Under the pieces are notes generated by a model. It was not told the DNA's origin. It saw only the letters and a program-made list of their open reading frames with translations, and did not search any database. This document shows positions 33,401-39,963 of a stretch of 64,000 nucleotides of DNA, one piece after another (positions within the stretch are counted from its first letter, which is position 1; each line of letters opens with the position of its first letter). This DNA comes from Alphaproteobacteria bacterium (GTDB taxonomy: Bacteria > Pseudomonadota > Alphaproteobacteria > SP197): the NCBI GenBank assembly GCA_009694045.1, contig SHVY01000005.1, forward strand, positions 22,178 through 86,177, read 5' to 3'. Position numbers and translations under genes: made by a program.

Positions 33401-33890
33401 TACGCCAGTGCGCGGCGTAGGCGTCGGGGACCAGGCCGGCGAGATTGTCGAACGTAAGCCCGGCGGTCTGAACCTCGTCAATCAGCCGGGCGAGCTCGCT
33501 CGCCAGCCGCATCGCCTGATCGAGCCGGCCGACCCCGACGGCGCCCCCGGCCCGCAGCACCAGGCGGGCGAGGAGGAGGGTGCGGCGGAGCGGCCGGATG
33601 GCGGGCGGAATCTCGGCGTCGTCGGCGTCGAGGTCAGCACCGAGGGTGGCCAGTTCATCCTCGTCCACCTCGCCCAAGGGGCGCATGCGGGGAAGCAGCA
33701 GGGCGGCACCCCCGGACCGGCGCAGGAAGGCATCGCGCAGCGACCGGGCGGCGCGCCGGTTGGGCAGCAGGACGGTGATCGCGGCGAGGCGGAGCGGGTC
33801 CCCCCGGGTGCGTTCGAGCAGACCCGCCGCCAGGGCATCGACGAAGGCGACGCCGGCCGGAATGGTCCAGATCCTCGGCGCCTCAGACAC
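27498..33890 (-). CDS. addBA: AddB-AddA continuous frame (double-strand break repair helicase-nuclease)
   Basis: One open frame of about 2,130 residues encodes both subunits of AddAB, which resects double-strand breaks for RecA. Residues 1 to about 990 are AddB: IWTIPAGVAFVDALA at the start, ILGDLNEGSWPPEPTRD, and the RecB-type nuclease motif TIIDYKTGRVPSQKD. The rest is AddA: Walker A AASAGTGKTKVL, LCLTFTKAAAAEMA, MTIHGFCQALL, VDEAQDTSPAQW, VVGDEKQSIFSFQGA, and the nuclease motif VTIVDFKSERAP near the C-terminus. These are normally two genes of about 1,000 and 1,150 residues. GTG at 33890 overlaps the upstream murU-like stop. A small indel that removed the addB stop is the main alternative to a natural fusion. 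Confidence 0.85.
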   Translation of the reverse strand: MSEAPRIWTIPAGVAFVDALAAGLLERTRGDPLRLAAITVLLPNRRAARSLRDAFLRRSGGAALLLPRMRPLGEVDEDELATLGADLDADDAEIPPAIRPLRRTLLLARLVLRAGGAVGVGRLDQAMRLASELARLIDEVQTAGLTFDNLAGLVPDAYAAHWRTTLRFLAIATDHWPRILAAEGRIDPADRRNRLLASLASRWRAAPPADPVIAAGSTGSIPATADLLAVIARMPTGEVVLPGLDQGADAATWDAIGDTHPQAGLKRLLDHLGLARADVRPWPVLFGVPSTELGTREALLGDALRPPETVAAWRDGRKVDPSATLNLLRVDCPSPQAEAGVIAARMRIVLDTPGLTAALVTRDRTLAERVSAELSRWGITVDDSAGRPLAVTPAGAFLRLTADLARTDAAPLAVLAAFKHPLAAGGLAPGAFRGRVRRLELTVLRGTRPGPGFSGLARAAPADLRGWLRDLAKAAAAFLRVTVRKRVKLADLVREHVRFAEWLAATDLEAGAERLWSQDSGVVAADLLAEAIEAADAAPNLAGADYATVLDILLSGAAVRPRYGAHPRLAIWGPLEARLQRADVMILGDLNEGSWPPEPTRDPWLSRPMRAAFGLPSRERRIGQAAHDFVQGAAAPEVMMTRAARVDGAPTVPARYLVRLETMLKARESRYRLDWEADSWLTSRANLDRPSRITPMPRPRPMPPLAARPRKLSVTQIEQWLRDPYAIYARWALGLARLEPLDPDPDAAECGTFVHQALDRFAKEFPDEMPKDAVAKLIAIGGEIARDALAHPVLRAFWWPRFERIAAWFVAEEAERRPGLRRSLTEVRGSLEMPAPAGGFTVTAKADRVDVARDGTVTIIDYKTGRVPSQKDVRSGTAPQLPLEAAIAMGGGFAALEPCRVSTIAYWSLRGADPAGAITAMATADGPGPEGAMAGLADLVAAFDDPAMPYLACPRPDLLPAFNDFDHLERREEWLRDGSVLPPFRPVARSVTRSASESRPEQRALSDPDTSAWVAASAGTGKTKVLTDRVLRLLLGGAAPEKVLCLTFTKAAAAEMATRIERQLAAWTTAPGGDLAAALHELTGVPADGATLDRARRLFAATIEAPGGLRIMTIHGFCQALLGRFPLEAGIAPGFDVMDERSAAEARIEARDAVLAAGADGPLADTVATVARYAGDVVFARLVDDILGDRARIQEALSHHGGLDRLQVAVRRELRVGPGESPDALIAAAVAAVDDTSLRAAAHALALAGESKTDRERGEAILSWLRLEPARRADTHADYVGIFITDDGGIRARLATKPVEQANPGTIATLQREAERCLDYLESRARVTTADATTALVRLSHALIDSYQRTKAARGLLDYEDLVIAAAALVTRSGQAPWVLFKLDGGLDHILVDEAQDTSPAQWRLIMALVDEFFAGEGAAPGARTLFVVGDEKQSIFSFQGANLDNLVRVRAELGGRARAAGVHWLERPLERSFRSTTSVLAAVDAVFAAAAARDGVAPPDQEIRHEVERVGQAGLVEIWPLVAASKGEPASPWSPARDYLEPDEPIGRLADHVATTIEAMIASQERLPSRDRPIRPSDVLVLVQRRDPFLAQVVRALQRRDVPVAGADRVRLAEPLAVRDLVALGRVLLLPEDDLTLAAVLKGPFLGLTEDALFLVAHGRAPGVTLWQALGRAAIPEAEAAYRYLNRLLQRVDYATPFGLYSEVLNGTAAAPATSGRSAILARLGPEAEDPIDEFLSLALHHEQRHIPSLESFLHWFEAGDAEVKRDPEHGREEVQVITVHGAKGLQRPIVFLPDTTYVPSVRVGGFAWAGRDGRLPLWSGRAALAAPLLRDARDAERKRELAEYRRLLYVALTRAEDRLYVGGWATGSRLTAGCWYGLVRDALEGKAEPFAFDRWDGTGLRLANEQSAPAEACPVPVTPQDVVGKDRSALGVNPQPEPPVPTPLAPSRPDVPEPPGRTPADAGLVARQRGRLLHRLLELLAGVPPARRPGLARRIVRREAPTLTAAASAKLARDVAAVLDDPELAHLFADGSRAEVPIVGQVGRHLVSGQVDRLVVSPDRVTIVDFKSERAPPARAADTPRAYLRQMASYRAVLRLVFPDHRVTCALLWTEGLRWMLLTDDLLDGHAP
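30917..30920 (-). other. Candidate original addB stop / addA start overlap (GTGA)
   Basis: At the AddB-AddA boundary the minus strand reads GTGA. The GTG is in frame with AddA and would give a 1,140-residue AddA. The overlapping TGA is one frame away from AddB, so in the sequence as given AddB does not use it. This is the usual stop/start overlap of coupled genes and marks where two ancestral genes probably met. GGAG is only one base before the GTG, a poor spacing for initiation. Confidence 0.5.
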
Positions 33891-34605
33891 GCTCCCGCCC
33901 GATCCACACCTCGGCGAGGGCGAGGGAGGCGACGCCGCTGACCTGGCACCAGCCGCCATCGTGCACCAGCCCGAAGGCCCGCCCCGCCGCGAGCGCCCGC
34001 CGCCACGGCACCCAGAACGAGAACGCTCCGGGCGGCGCCCCGGCGAACAGCCGCGGGTGGACGAGCTGCAGGCTCATGTAGGCGTATGGGGCGGCGGGTG
34101 CCGCGCCGCGCGGGGCGATCCGGCCGGCGGCGTCGAGAAAGAAATCGCCCGGCCCCTCGAACCCGACCGCCAGCTCGATCGGTTGCAGCAGAAGCAGCGC
34201 ATCCATGCGGGCATCGTCCCACGCCTCGGCCAGGCGATGCAGCGCGGGCCGCGCCCCGTCGGTCCACGCCTGCTTGGCGCTGACGATGAAGAACGGGCCG
34301 GCCCCCAGGTGCGGCAGTGCGTTGGCGACGCCGCCGCCAGTGTCGAGCAGCTCGGTCTCGCGGCTGAGGATCACCCGCGGTGCCGTTCGGCCCGCGACCC
34401 GGGCGGCGATCTGGTCGGCGAGGTGGCAGACGTTGACGACCGCGAGCTCGACGCCCGCGCGGGCGAGGCCGTCGAGGGCATGGTCGAGCAGGGTGACGCC
34501 GCCGAGGGTGACCAGGGGCTTCGGCAGCCGCTCGGACACGGGGCGCAGGCGCTCGCCCTTGCCGGCGGCCAGCACCATGGCGCGGCGGGGAATGATCGCG
34601 GTCAC
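33883..34605 (-). CDS. murU: MurU-like nucleotidyltransferase, metal-site residues lost
   Basis: Resembles MurU, which makes UDP-MurNAc from MurNAc-1-phosphate in cell-wall recycling. The 240-residue protein keeps the nucleotide signature MVLAAGKGERLRPVSERLPKPL and the DTGGGVANALP loop. Where the family has N-[SA]-D, whose Asp binds magnesium, this protein has SAKQAW. The C-terminal VGTPEAL-type motif is also changed, to VSGVASL. It may therefore be inactive or altered in function. GTG at 34605 overlaps the amgK stop, and its own stop overlaps the addB start by 8 bases, so it remains in a coupled operon with no frame damage. Confidence 0.8.
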   Translation of the reverse strand: MTAIIPRRAMVLAAGKGERLRPVSERLPKPLVTLGGVTLLDHALDGLARAGVELAVVNVCHLADQIAARVAGRTAPRVILSRETELLDTGGGVANALPHLGAGPFFIVSAKQAWTDGARPALHRLAEAWDDARMDALLLLQPIELAVGFEGPGDFFLDAAGRIAPRGAAPAAPYAYMSLQLVHPRLFAGAPPGAFSFWVPWRRALAAGRAFGLVHDGGWCQVSGVASLALAEVWIGRERV

Positions 34606-35600
34606 GGGCGCCGCCGCCAGGCGGGCGGGACGTGGGCGTCGAACCAGGCGCGCACGGGGGCCAGCGCGGGGTGCCGCAGGTCTTCGGCCAGATGGTTCCA
34701 GACGCGGGGGATCAGGTCCAGGTAGGCGGGCTTGCCGTCGCGGCGGAACAGGCGGGCGAAGATGCCGACGATCTTGCTGTTGCGCTGGGCGCCGAGCACG
34801 GCATAGGCGGCGCGGAACGCGGCCTGATCGCCGCCGCCCATGGCCGCGAGGTAGCGGTCGAGCGCCATCGCCACGGTCGCGGGGCTCACGTCCCGACGCG
34901 CATCCTCGAGCAGCGACACCAGGTCGTACGCCGAAGGTCCGATCAGCGCGTCCTGGAAATCGAGCAGCCCACAGCGTTTGATGCCGGCGCGTTCCGGCAG
35001 CCACAGGAGGTTGTCGGCATGGAAGTCGCGCAGCACGACGCGCCCGGGCACCCTCTCGACCAGGGGCAGGACCTCGCGCAAGGCCGCGTGCCACGCATTC
35101 TTCGTCGGCGCGGGCGTGGGCGCGCCGGCGACTTCGGGCAGGAACCAATCGAGGAGGAGGTCGGCCTCGGCGAGGTATCGGGCGGTATCGTAGGGCGGAA
35201 CGTCGAGGGGCCGGGGATCGCCATGCAAGGCGATCAGCACGTCGATCGCGGTCCGGTACAGAGCGGCCTCGTCGGCCTTGCCCGGCAGAATCCGGGTGAA
35301 GAGATCGTCCCCGAGATCCTCGAGCAGGACGAAGCCCGCGTCCGGGTCCACCGCCAGGATTTCCGGCGCGCTGAAGCCGCCGGCGAGCAGGTGCCGGCAG
35401 ACCTTGACGAAGGGCCGCACGTCCTCGTGATCGGGTGGGGCATCCATCAGGACCGCCCGCCGCCCGTTCAGGGACAGGCGGTGATAGCGGCGGAACGATG
35501 CGTCGCCGGCCAGCGGTTGGCGGATCGCCGATCCCCAGCCGATGGGCGCGAGAAAGCGGGCGATGGGCGCGGTCCGGTCAGGCATGGGCGTATCAGACAT
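34602..35600 (-). CDS. amgK: N-acetylmuramate/N-acetylglucosamine kinase (AmgK)
   Basis: Sugar kinase of the aminoglycoside-phosphotransferase fold that phosphorylates the anomeric position of MurNAc or GlcNAc in peptidoglycan recycling, 332 residues. It has GDASFRRYHRL in the N-lobe, VVLRDFHADNLLWL (the H-x-D catalytic loop with its Asn) and the metal-binding LLDFQDALIGP. The catalytic residues are intact, in contrast to the murU-like gene that follows. The ATG at 35600 is chosen because it overlaps the tsaE stop by 8 bases (ATGTCTGA); two internal ATGs are near. Confidence 0.9.
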   Translation of the reverse strand: MSDTPMPDRTAPIARFLAPIGWGSAIRQPLAGDASFRRYHRLSLNGRRAVLMDAPPDHEDVRPFVKVCRHLLAGGFSAPEILAVDPDAGFVLLEDLGDDLFTRILPGKADEAALYRTAIDVLIALHGDPRPLDVPPYDTARYLAEADLLLDWFLPEVAGAPTPAPTKNAWHAALREVLPLVERVPGRVVLRDFHADNLLWLPERAGIKRCGLLDFQDALIGPSAYDLVSLLEDARRDVSPATVAMALDRYLAAMGGGDQAAFRAAYAVLGAQRNSKIVGIFARLFRRDGKPAYLDLIPRVWNHLAEDLRHPALAPVRAWFDAHVPPAWRRRP

Positions 35601-36057
35601 GGGCGGCGAGCCACGACAGCGTCGCGGCCCAGGCGCCGCAGCCGACAAGGACCGCTTCGCGAGCGCTCGCCGTGGGGCCGGGGGCGAGGCGAACCTCCAG
35701 CCGATCCGTCGGCCAAGGGTCGGGGAAGCGATCGGCCCATTCGACGAGGACTACGGCCTGGGCCAGCGCCTCGTCGAGCCCCAACTCGACCACATCGGCT
35801 GCCCGCTCGACCCGGTAAAGATCCATGTGCCAGACCGCGAGCGCCGGGGTCTCGTAAATCTGCACCAGCGTGAAGGTGGGCGACGGTACCTCGCCCACGA
35901 CGCCCAGGGCATGCAGGAACCCCCGGGCGAATTCGGTCTTGCCGGCGCCGAGCGGCCCGATCAGCAGGATCGCATCGCCGCGCACGCAGGTGCCGGCGAC
36001 GCGGGCCGCGAGGGCGTGGGTCGCGGCCACGTCGGCGAGCGCGAGGCGCAGTTCCAT
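35593..36057 (-). CDS. tsaE: tRNA threonylcarbamoyladenosine biosynthesis ATPase TsaE
   Basis: P-loop protein needed with TsaB and TsaD for the t6A37 modification of ANN-decoding tRNAs, 154 residues. Walker A is GPLGAGKTEFARGFL. Also present are SPTFTLVQIYET, HMDLYR and VEWADRF, in the family order. It is the first gene of the tsaE-amgK-murU-addB-addA-trxA run on the minus strand. In related genomes divL usually sits directly upstream; here a 9.5-kb island intervenes. Confidence 0.95.
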   Translation of the reverse strand: MELRLALADVAATHALAARVAGTCVRGDAILLIGPLGAGKTEFARGFLHALGVVGEVPSPTFTLVQIYETPALAVWHMDLYRVERAADVVELGLDEALAQAVVLVEWADRFPDPWPTDRLEVRLAPGPTASAREAVLVGCGAWAATLSWLAAHV

Positions 36058-36488
36058 GGGACCTTAGTAGAGCGGAACGCGACCGATTTGAACCGGGTAG
36101 ATTGGCGGGACGCTCGTCGCCCCGCACGCATCATACGGCGATTCCGCCCCTGAGTCGGAATTTGGACCCCACGACGCGCGTGCGCCGTGCGCCGGGTGCC
36201 CGCATCAAGTCCCTCACAAGAAGACGGCCCATGACAACCTAAGGTCGATGTCGCCCCCGACCAGCTCGAAGCCCTCGTCGCGAAAATCTGAGGCGCGCAC
36301 GGGTGGCGGTAAACTGGTGAATGATCGCCGGCGATGGTACGGTGACCATCCTGCAACGAGCGCTGGCGCAAGCCTCGATCCGTCGCACCGGGCAGGAGTT
36401 CATGGCGATCTTAGGTGCGAATCGCGGCTGAGATGCGGGCCATCAATGTTCCCAAACTGCGTGCCGATGTTCGATCGAAGCGCCATGA
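36058..36488. other. Gene-free decayed interval
   Basis: About 430 bases with no complete gene. Short frames end in stops after 20-40 codons, for example one that begins MIAGDGTVTILQRALA near 36321 and stops at an in-frame TGA about 36 codons later. None has a convincing ribosome binding site or a recognisable family. With the two truncated genes to its right it looks like sequence debris at the edge of the island. A tsaE promoter must lie here, but none was identified. Confidence 0.5.
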
Positions 36489-36927
36489 TTAGTACCGTTC
36501 GGGGCGTCGGGGCATGGCCGGGGCCGGGTTCTGCTGTTGGGCCTCGACGGCTACGATCCGGTGGTTGGCGCGGCCCTGATGGCCGAGGGCGGCTGCCGGC
36601 GCTGCGCGATCTGAGCGCGCGCAGCGCCCGCTATGCGCTCGATCATGGCTCCGCCAAGCTGACGGGACTGGCGTGGGAGCACGTCGCCACGGGATTGGAC
36701 CCAGACGATGCAGGGCGGTGGGCGGCCGTCTCGTTCGATCCGCAAACCTACGCCGTCTGGCAGCAGCCGACCGGGCTGGCCCCGTTCCCGGCGAGCCTTT
36801 CGGCCCGGACCGTTGTCGTCGATGCGCCGTACTTCGATCTCAATCGGGTTCCGAACGCGCAGGGGATCGTCGCCTGGGGAACCCACGACCCGGGGGTCGT
36901 GTTCGCGTCGCGGCCGGCGACGCTGGC
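36489..36927 (+). pseudogene. Fragment of a type I phosphodiesterase / nucleotide pyrophosphatase
   Basis: Remnant of an alkaline-phosphatase-superfamily phosphodiesterase. The frame opens without a start codon (in-frame TGA at 36486) and reads RVLLLGLDGYDPVVGAALMAEG, the family N-terminus; shown here in full as the LLLGLDGYDP metal-site region. It is broken by an apparent one-base loss at about 36588-36594. In the next frame it continues with LPALRDLSARSARYAL, KLTGLAWEHVATGLDPDDA and IVAWGTHDPGV, then ends abruptly at about 36927. The rest of the enzyme, several hundred residues, is missing. It has no start, has a frameshift and is cut at the 3' end, so it is non-functional. Confidence 0.75.
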
Positions 36928-37806
36928 GCGGGCGGCTCGATCGCGGCAGCGGGGGACATCAATGGCGACGGTTACGATGATATTCTCGTCGGCGCGCGCG
37001 GCGTCGCCACCGGCGGCGCTTTTACCGGCGCGGCCTACGTGGTCTTCGGCAAGGCGGCGGGGTTCGGCACGGTCGATCTGGATGCCGTCGCCGCCGGCAC
37101 CGGCGGGTTCCTGATCCAGGCCGAGGACGGCGGGGACAGCGCCGGCGCGGTCGCGGTGGCCGGCGACATCGACGGCGACGGCTTCGACGACCTCGTGGTC
37201 GGATCCGCCGCCGACGAGGCGGGCGGCGTCAACGCCGGTTCGGGCCACGTGATCTTCGGCCGGGATTTCGCCGGCATCGTCAACCGCCAGGGCACCTCCG
37301 GCGGCGAAAGCCTGACCGGGACCGCGGGCAACGACATCATCGTCGGCGGACAAGGCGACGACGTGCTGAGCGGCGGGGCGGGCAACGACGTGCTGATCGG
37401 CGGCGGCGGCAACGACGTTCTTGTCCATGCCGCGAACGACGGGCTGCGGGTGGACGGCGGCGCCGGGGACGATACGCTCAGCCTGACCGGGTCCGGGGTC
37501 ACGCTCGACCTCACGACGATCAACGATACCGAGCACTACGCGCTCTACACCGGCATCGAGGCGATCGATCTCGCCGGCGCCGGCGACAACGGCTTGAGCC
37601 TCGAAATGCTGGATCTTCTGCACCTGTCGGACGGCACCAACACCCTGCGCGTGGACGGCGGCGATGGCGATGCGGTGGCCACGACGGACACGGGCTGGGG
37701 CGTGGGCACGGCGGACGCCGATATCGTCGGCTACACCACGTACAGCAACGGCCAAGCCACGCTGATCGTGGACTCCGACATCACCCGGACCGGCATCCTC
37801 GCCTAG
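36925..37806 (+). pseudogene. Fragment of an FG-GAP / RTX calcium-binding surface protein
   Basis: The frame joins directly onto the phosphodiesterase remnant and has no start codon of its own. It begins with an FG-GAP repeat, AAAGDINGDGYDDILVGA, followed by a second, VAGDIDGDGFDDLVVGSAAD. Three RTX nonapeptide repeats follow (GTAGNDIIVGGQGDDVL, then GGAGNDVL and GGGGNDVL), with a C-terminal domain ending at TAG. Such proteins are usually much larger and exported by type I secretion. This appears to be only the C-terminal part. The stop codon lies inside the left CTAG of a palindromic element, so the end may also be artificial. Confidence 0.75.
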
Positions 37807-37875
37807 TGTCGTGGTTTCGAAGTTCGCCCTATCATGCGGCAACCCTCGGAGCGAATTTCAGAATCGGGACACTAG
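37803..37875. repeat. CTAG-bounded palindromic element, 73 bp
   Basis: Imperfect terminal inverted repeat of about 27 bp (roughly 20 matches). The left end begins CTAGTGTCGTGGTTTCGAAG, and the right end read on the other strand begins CTAGTGTCCCGATTCTGAAA. Both ends are CTAG. The convergent genes on each side use the TAG of the nearer CTAG as stop codon. Size and ends fit a MITE-like relic of an IS630/Tc1-type element that targets CTAG/TA; that origin is inference. Confidence 0.7.
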
Positions 37876-39044
37876 GCGAACCGGGCGAGCGAGAACGGGG
37901 CGATGAGGGCGGACGGGCCGGTGGTGGCGAGGCGCGCGACCTCCTCGCCCACGGCGGGGCCGAGCTTGAAGCCGTGGCCGCTGGAGCCGGCGGCGAAGGC
38001 GATACCCTCCACCCCGGGAACGCGGTCGATGATAGGCAGGTCATCCGGGCTCATGTCGTACATACAGGCGTAGCCGGGGCGGATGCCCAAGTCGGCGACG
38101 GCCGGCACCCGGGGCGCCATCTGCTCGACGATCCAGACGGACTCCGCGGTGGACACGCCGGCGTCGTAGTCGCCGACGACCGCCACGCGCTTCGGCTTCT
38201 CGGCCGCGTCCGGGTTGCGGATACCGGTACCACCGCCGGCCCAGGTGCCGATCAGGATCGTGTTGGCGCCTTCCGGGCGGGCGTAGTGGCTGCGGATGTC
38301 GTCGACCCAGGAGAACGGCAGGACCGTGGTCGCGACCCCGGGCGCATTCAACACCGCCATGGCGTGGCGCTCGACGTGCAGCGGCAGATCGATGCCCAAG
38401 GGTCGCAGCAGCGACTTGGTCCAGGGCCCCGCCGCCACCACGGCCCGATCGGCCGCGACCTTGGTCCCGTCCGACAGCTCGACCCCCGTGAACCGGCCGC
38501 CGGCGATGGCGAACCGCGTGACGGTTCGATTGCCGAGGTAGACGGCACCGCGATCGCGCGCGCCCTTGGTGAGCGCGTTGGCGGCGTCGTACGGATCGGC
38601 GTAGCCCTGCTCGTCCTCCCAGGCGGCGAGCACGATCCCTGCGAGGTCGAACCCGGGGGCCATGCGGGCGATGTCCACCGGCGCGAGGGCGGCGATGCCG
38701 CCGCCTTCCTCGTCACGGATGCGGGCGATCGCGCGTGCGAACTCGTCCGCGTTGTTCTCCCCCGCGGCCCACAGGACACCGTTGGAGTGAAACACCACCG
38801 GGCCGCCGCAGGAGCGCGGAATGTCCTTCAGGATCTGGATGCCGCGCCGGGCGAGGCGGGAGAGTTCCGGCACGGTGTAGAAGTAGTGGCAGACCGCCGA
38901 CGATTTGCCGGTCGGCCCCGACGCCGGGTGTTCGCGTTCGACCAGGACGGTCTTGACGCCTTGGGACGCGAGGTGGAACGCGGCGCTCGATCCGGCGATC
39001 CCGGCGCCGATCACGACGACATCGCACCCCACCGTCTCGGCCAT
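37872..39044 (-). CDS. FAD-dependent oxidoreductase (sarcosine oxidase/DAO family)
   Basis: Flavoprotein amine or amino-acid oxidase/dehydrogenase of the D-amino-acid oxidase superfamily, 390 residues. The N-terminal dinucleotide-binding motif is DVVVIGAGIAGSSAAFHLA. A glycine-rich substrate-side region and the C-terminal FAD contact AAGSSGHGFKLGPAVGEEVA are present. GGGAGG just before the ATG at 39044 fixes the start. It diverges from the SDR and ABC operon, which suggests that the product or substrate is related to what that transporter imports. The TAG stop lies in the right CTAG of the palindromic element. Cofactor class is sure, substrate unknown. Confidence 0.88.
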   Translation of the reverse strand: MAETVGCDVVVIGAGIAGSSAAFHLASQGVKTVLVEREHPASGPTGKSSAVCHYFYTVPELSRLARRGIQILKDIPRSCGGPVVFHSNGVLWAAGENNADEFARAIARIRDEEGGGIAALAPVDIARMAPGFDLAGIVLAAWEDEQGYADPYDAANALTKGARDRGAVYLGNRTVTRFAIAGGRFTGVELSDGTKVAADRAVVAAGPWTKSLLRPLGIDLPLHVERHAMAVLNAPGVATTVLPFSWVDDIRSHYARPEGANTILIGTWAGGGTGIRNPDAAEKPKRVAVVGDYDAGVSTAESVWIVEQMAPRVPAVADLGIRPGYACMYDMSPDDLPIIDRVPGVEGIAFAAGSSGHGFKLGPAVGEEVARLATTGPSALIAPFSLARFA

Positions 39045-39086
39045 CGCCTCGCCTCCCTTCCCCTGCGCCATTGCGGACGGATCGGA

Positions 39087-39116
39087 CCATCCGTTATTGT
39101 CCCCCGTAACAGTATA
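39087..39116 (-). promoter_or_regulatory. Possible promoter of the FAD oxidoreductase
   Basis: Minus-strand TATACT at 39116-39111 is a good -10 hexamer about 65 bases before the start codon. A matching -35 box is weak, so this is a suggestion only. The same 113-base gap must also carry the plus-strand promoter of the SDR gene, which I could not place. Confidence 0.25.
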
Positions 39117-39157
39117 CGAACCGCGCGATACGCGGAAGCCGCCAGGGGAGGGCGCCG

Positions 39158-39943
39158 ATGGACATGAAACTCGATGGCAAGCGGGCGTTGGTGACCGGCG
39201 CCGCCAGCGGCATCGGCCAGGCGGTGGCGCAAGGCTTGGCGGCGGAAGGGGCCGTCGTGGCCGTGCACGCCCGCAGCGAAGCCCGCGCGGCCGAGACCGT
39301 TGACGCCATCAAGGCGGCCGGCGGCAAGGCCTTCGCGGTCGGCGCGGACCTGCAGAAACCGGGCGAGATCCCTGGCATGTGCGCGCGGGCGATCGACAAG
39401 CTGGGCGGCATCGACATCGTCGTGAACAACGCCGGTGTCGCCGATCTGGCCAGCGTCATCGACATGGACGAGGCGCTGTGGGACCGGGTGATGAACGTGA
39501 ACCTGAAGGCGCCGTTCCTGGTCACCAAGCACACCGCGCCCACCATGATCAAGCAGGCCCGGGGCGGCTCGATCCTGTACACGTCATCGACCAACGGCAA
39601 GTCGGCCGACGCCGATTGGTCGGCCTACAACACGTCCAAGCACGGGGTCATCGGCTTCATGAAGTGCATGGCCGCCGAGCTCGGCCGGCACAGCATCCGG
39701 GTGAACGCGGTGTGCCCCGGTTGGGTCGCCACCAAGATGGCCGACGAGATACACGTGAAGCTGGCGAGCGATGCGAGCCTGCCGTTCGAGGCCGTGTACG
39801 ACGAGAGCATGCGGGCCAACATGCTGCGGTCGATCATTCCGACCAAGGACGAGGCCGACATGTACGTCTTTCTGGCGAGCGAGCACGGCCGCAGCATCAC
39901 CGGCCAGTCGATCAATGTGTGCGCGGGCCTATGCTACTGGTAG
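39158..39943 (+). CDS. Short-chain dehydrogenase/reductase
   Basis: Classical SDR, 261 residues. The NAD(P)-binding TGAASGIGQAVAQGLA, the structural NNAGV, the catalytic Ser in LYTSSTNGK and the YNTSK Tyr/Lys pair are all present, followed by NAVCPGWVATKM. It probably oxidises or reduces an alcohol or sugar. GGGAGGGC precedes the ATG. It is the first gene of a plus-strand run with an ABC importer (20 bases to the binding protein), so it likely acts on the imported compound. Confidence 0.92.
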   Translation: MDMKLDGKRALVTGAASGIGQAVAQGLAAEGAVVAVHARSEARAAETVDAIKAAGGKAFAVGADLQKPGEIPGMCARAIDKLGGIDIVVNNAGVADLASVIDMDEALWDRVMNVNLKAPFLVTKHTAPTMIKQARGGSILYTSSTNGKSADADWSAYNTSKHGVIGFMKCMAAELGRHSIRVNAVCPGWVATKMADEIHVKLASDASLPFEAVYDESMRANMLRSIIPTKDEADMYVFLASEHGRSITGQSINVCAGLCYW

Positions 39944-39963
39944 ATCGGACAAGGGAGGGGACG

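Noticed and set aside
31626..33941. 771-codon open frame on the plus strand opposite addB
   Set aside because: Composition is Arg/Gly/Pro-rich without recognisable domains; it mirrors the third-position GC bias of addB.
33891..33959. Upstream ATG giving a longer AddB N-terminus
   Set aside because: The extra 23 residues (Ser/Pro/Gly-rich) read out of the murU-like gene; the family N-terminus IWTIPAG begins right after the GTG at 33890.
36240..36440. Short frames that could be a transposase remnant
   Set aside because: Peptides of 20-40 residues without a DDE or other recognisable motif; not enough to support a family.
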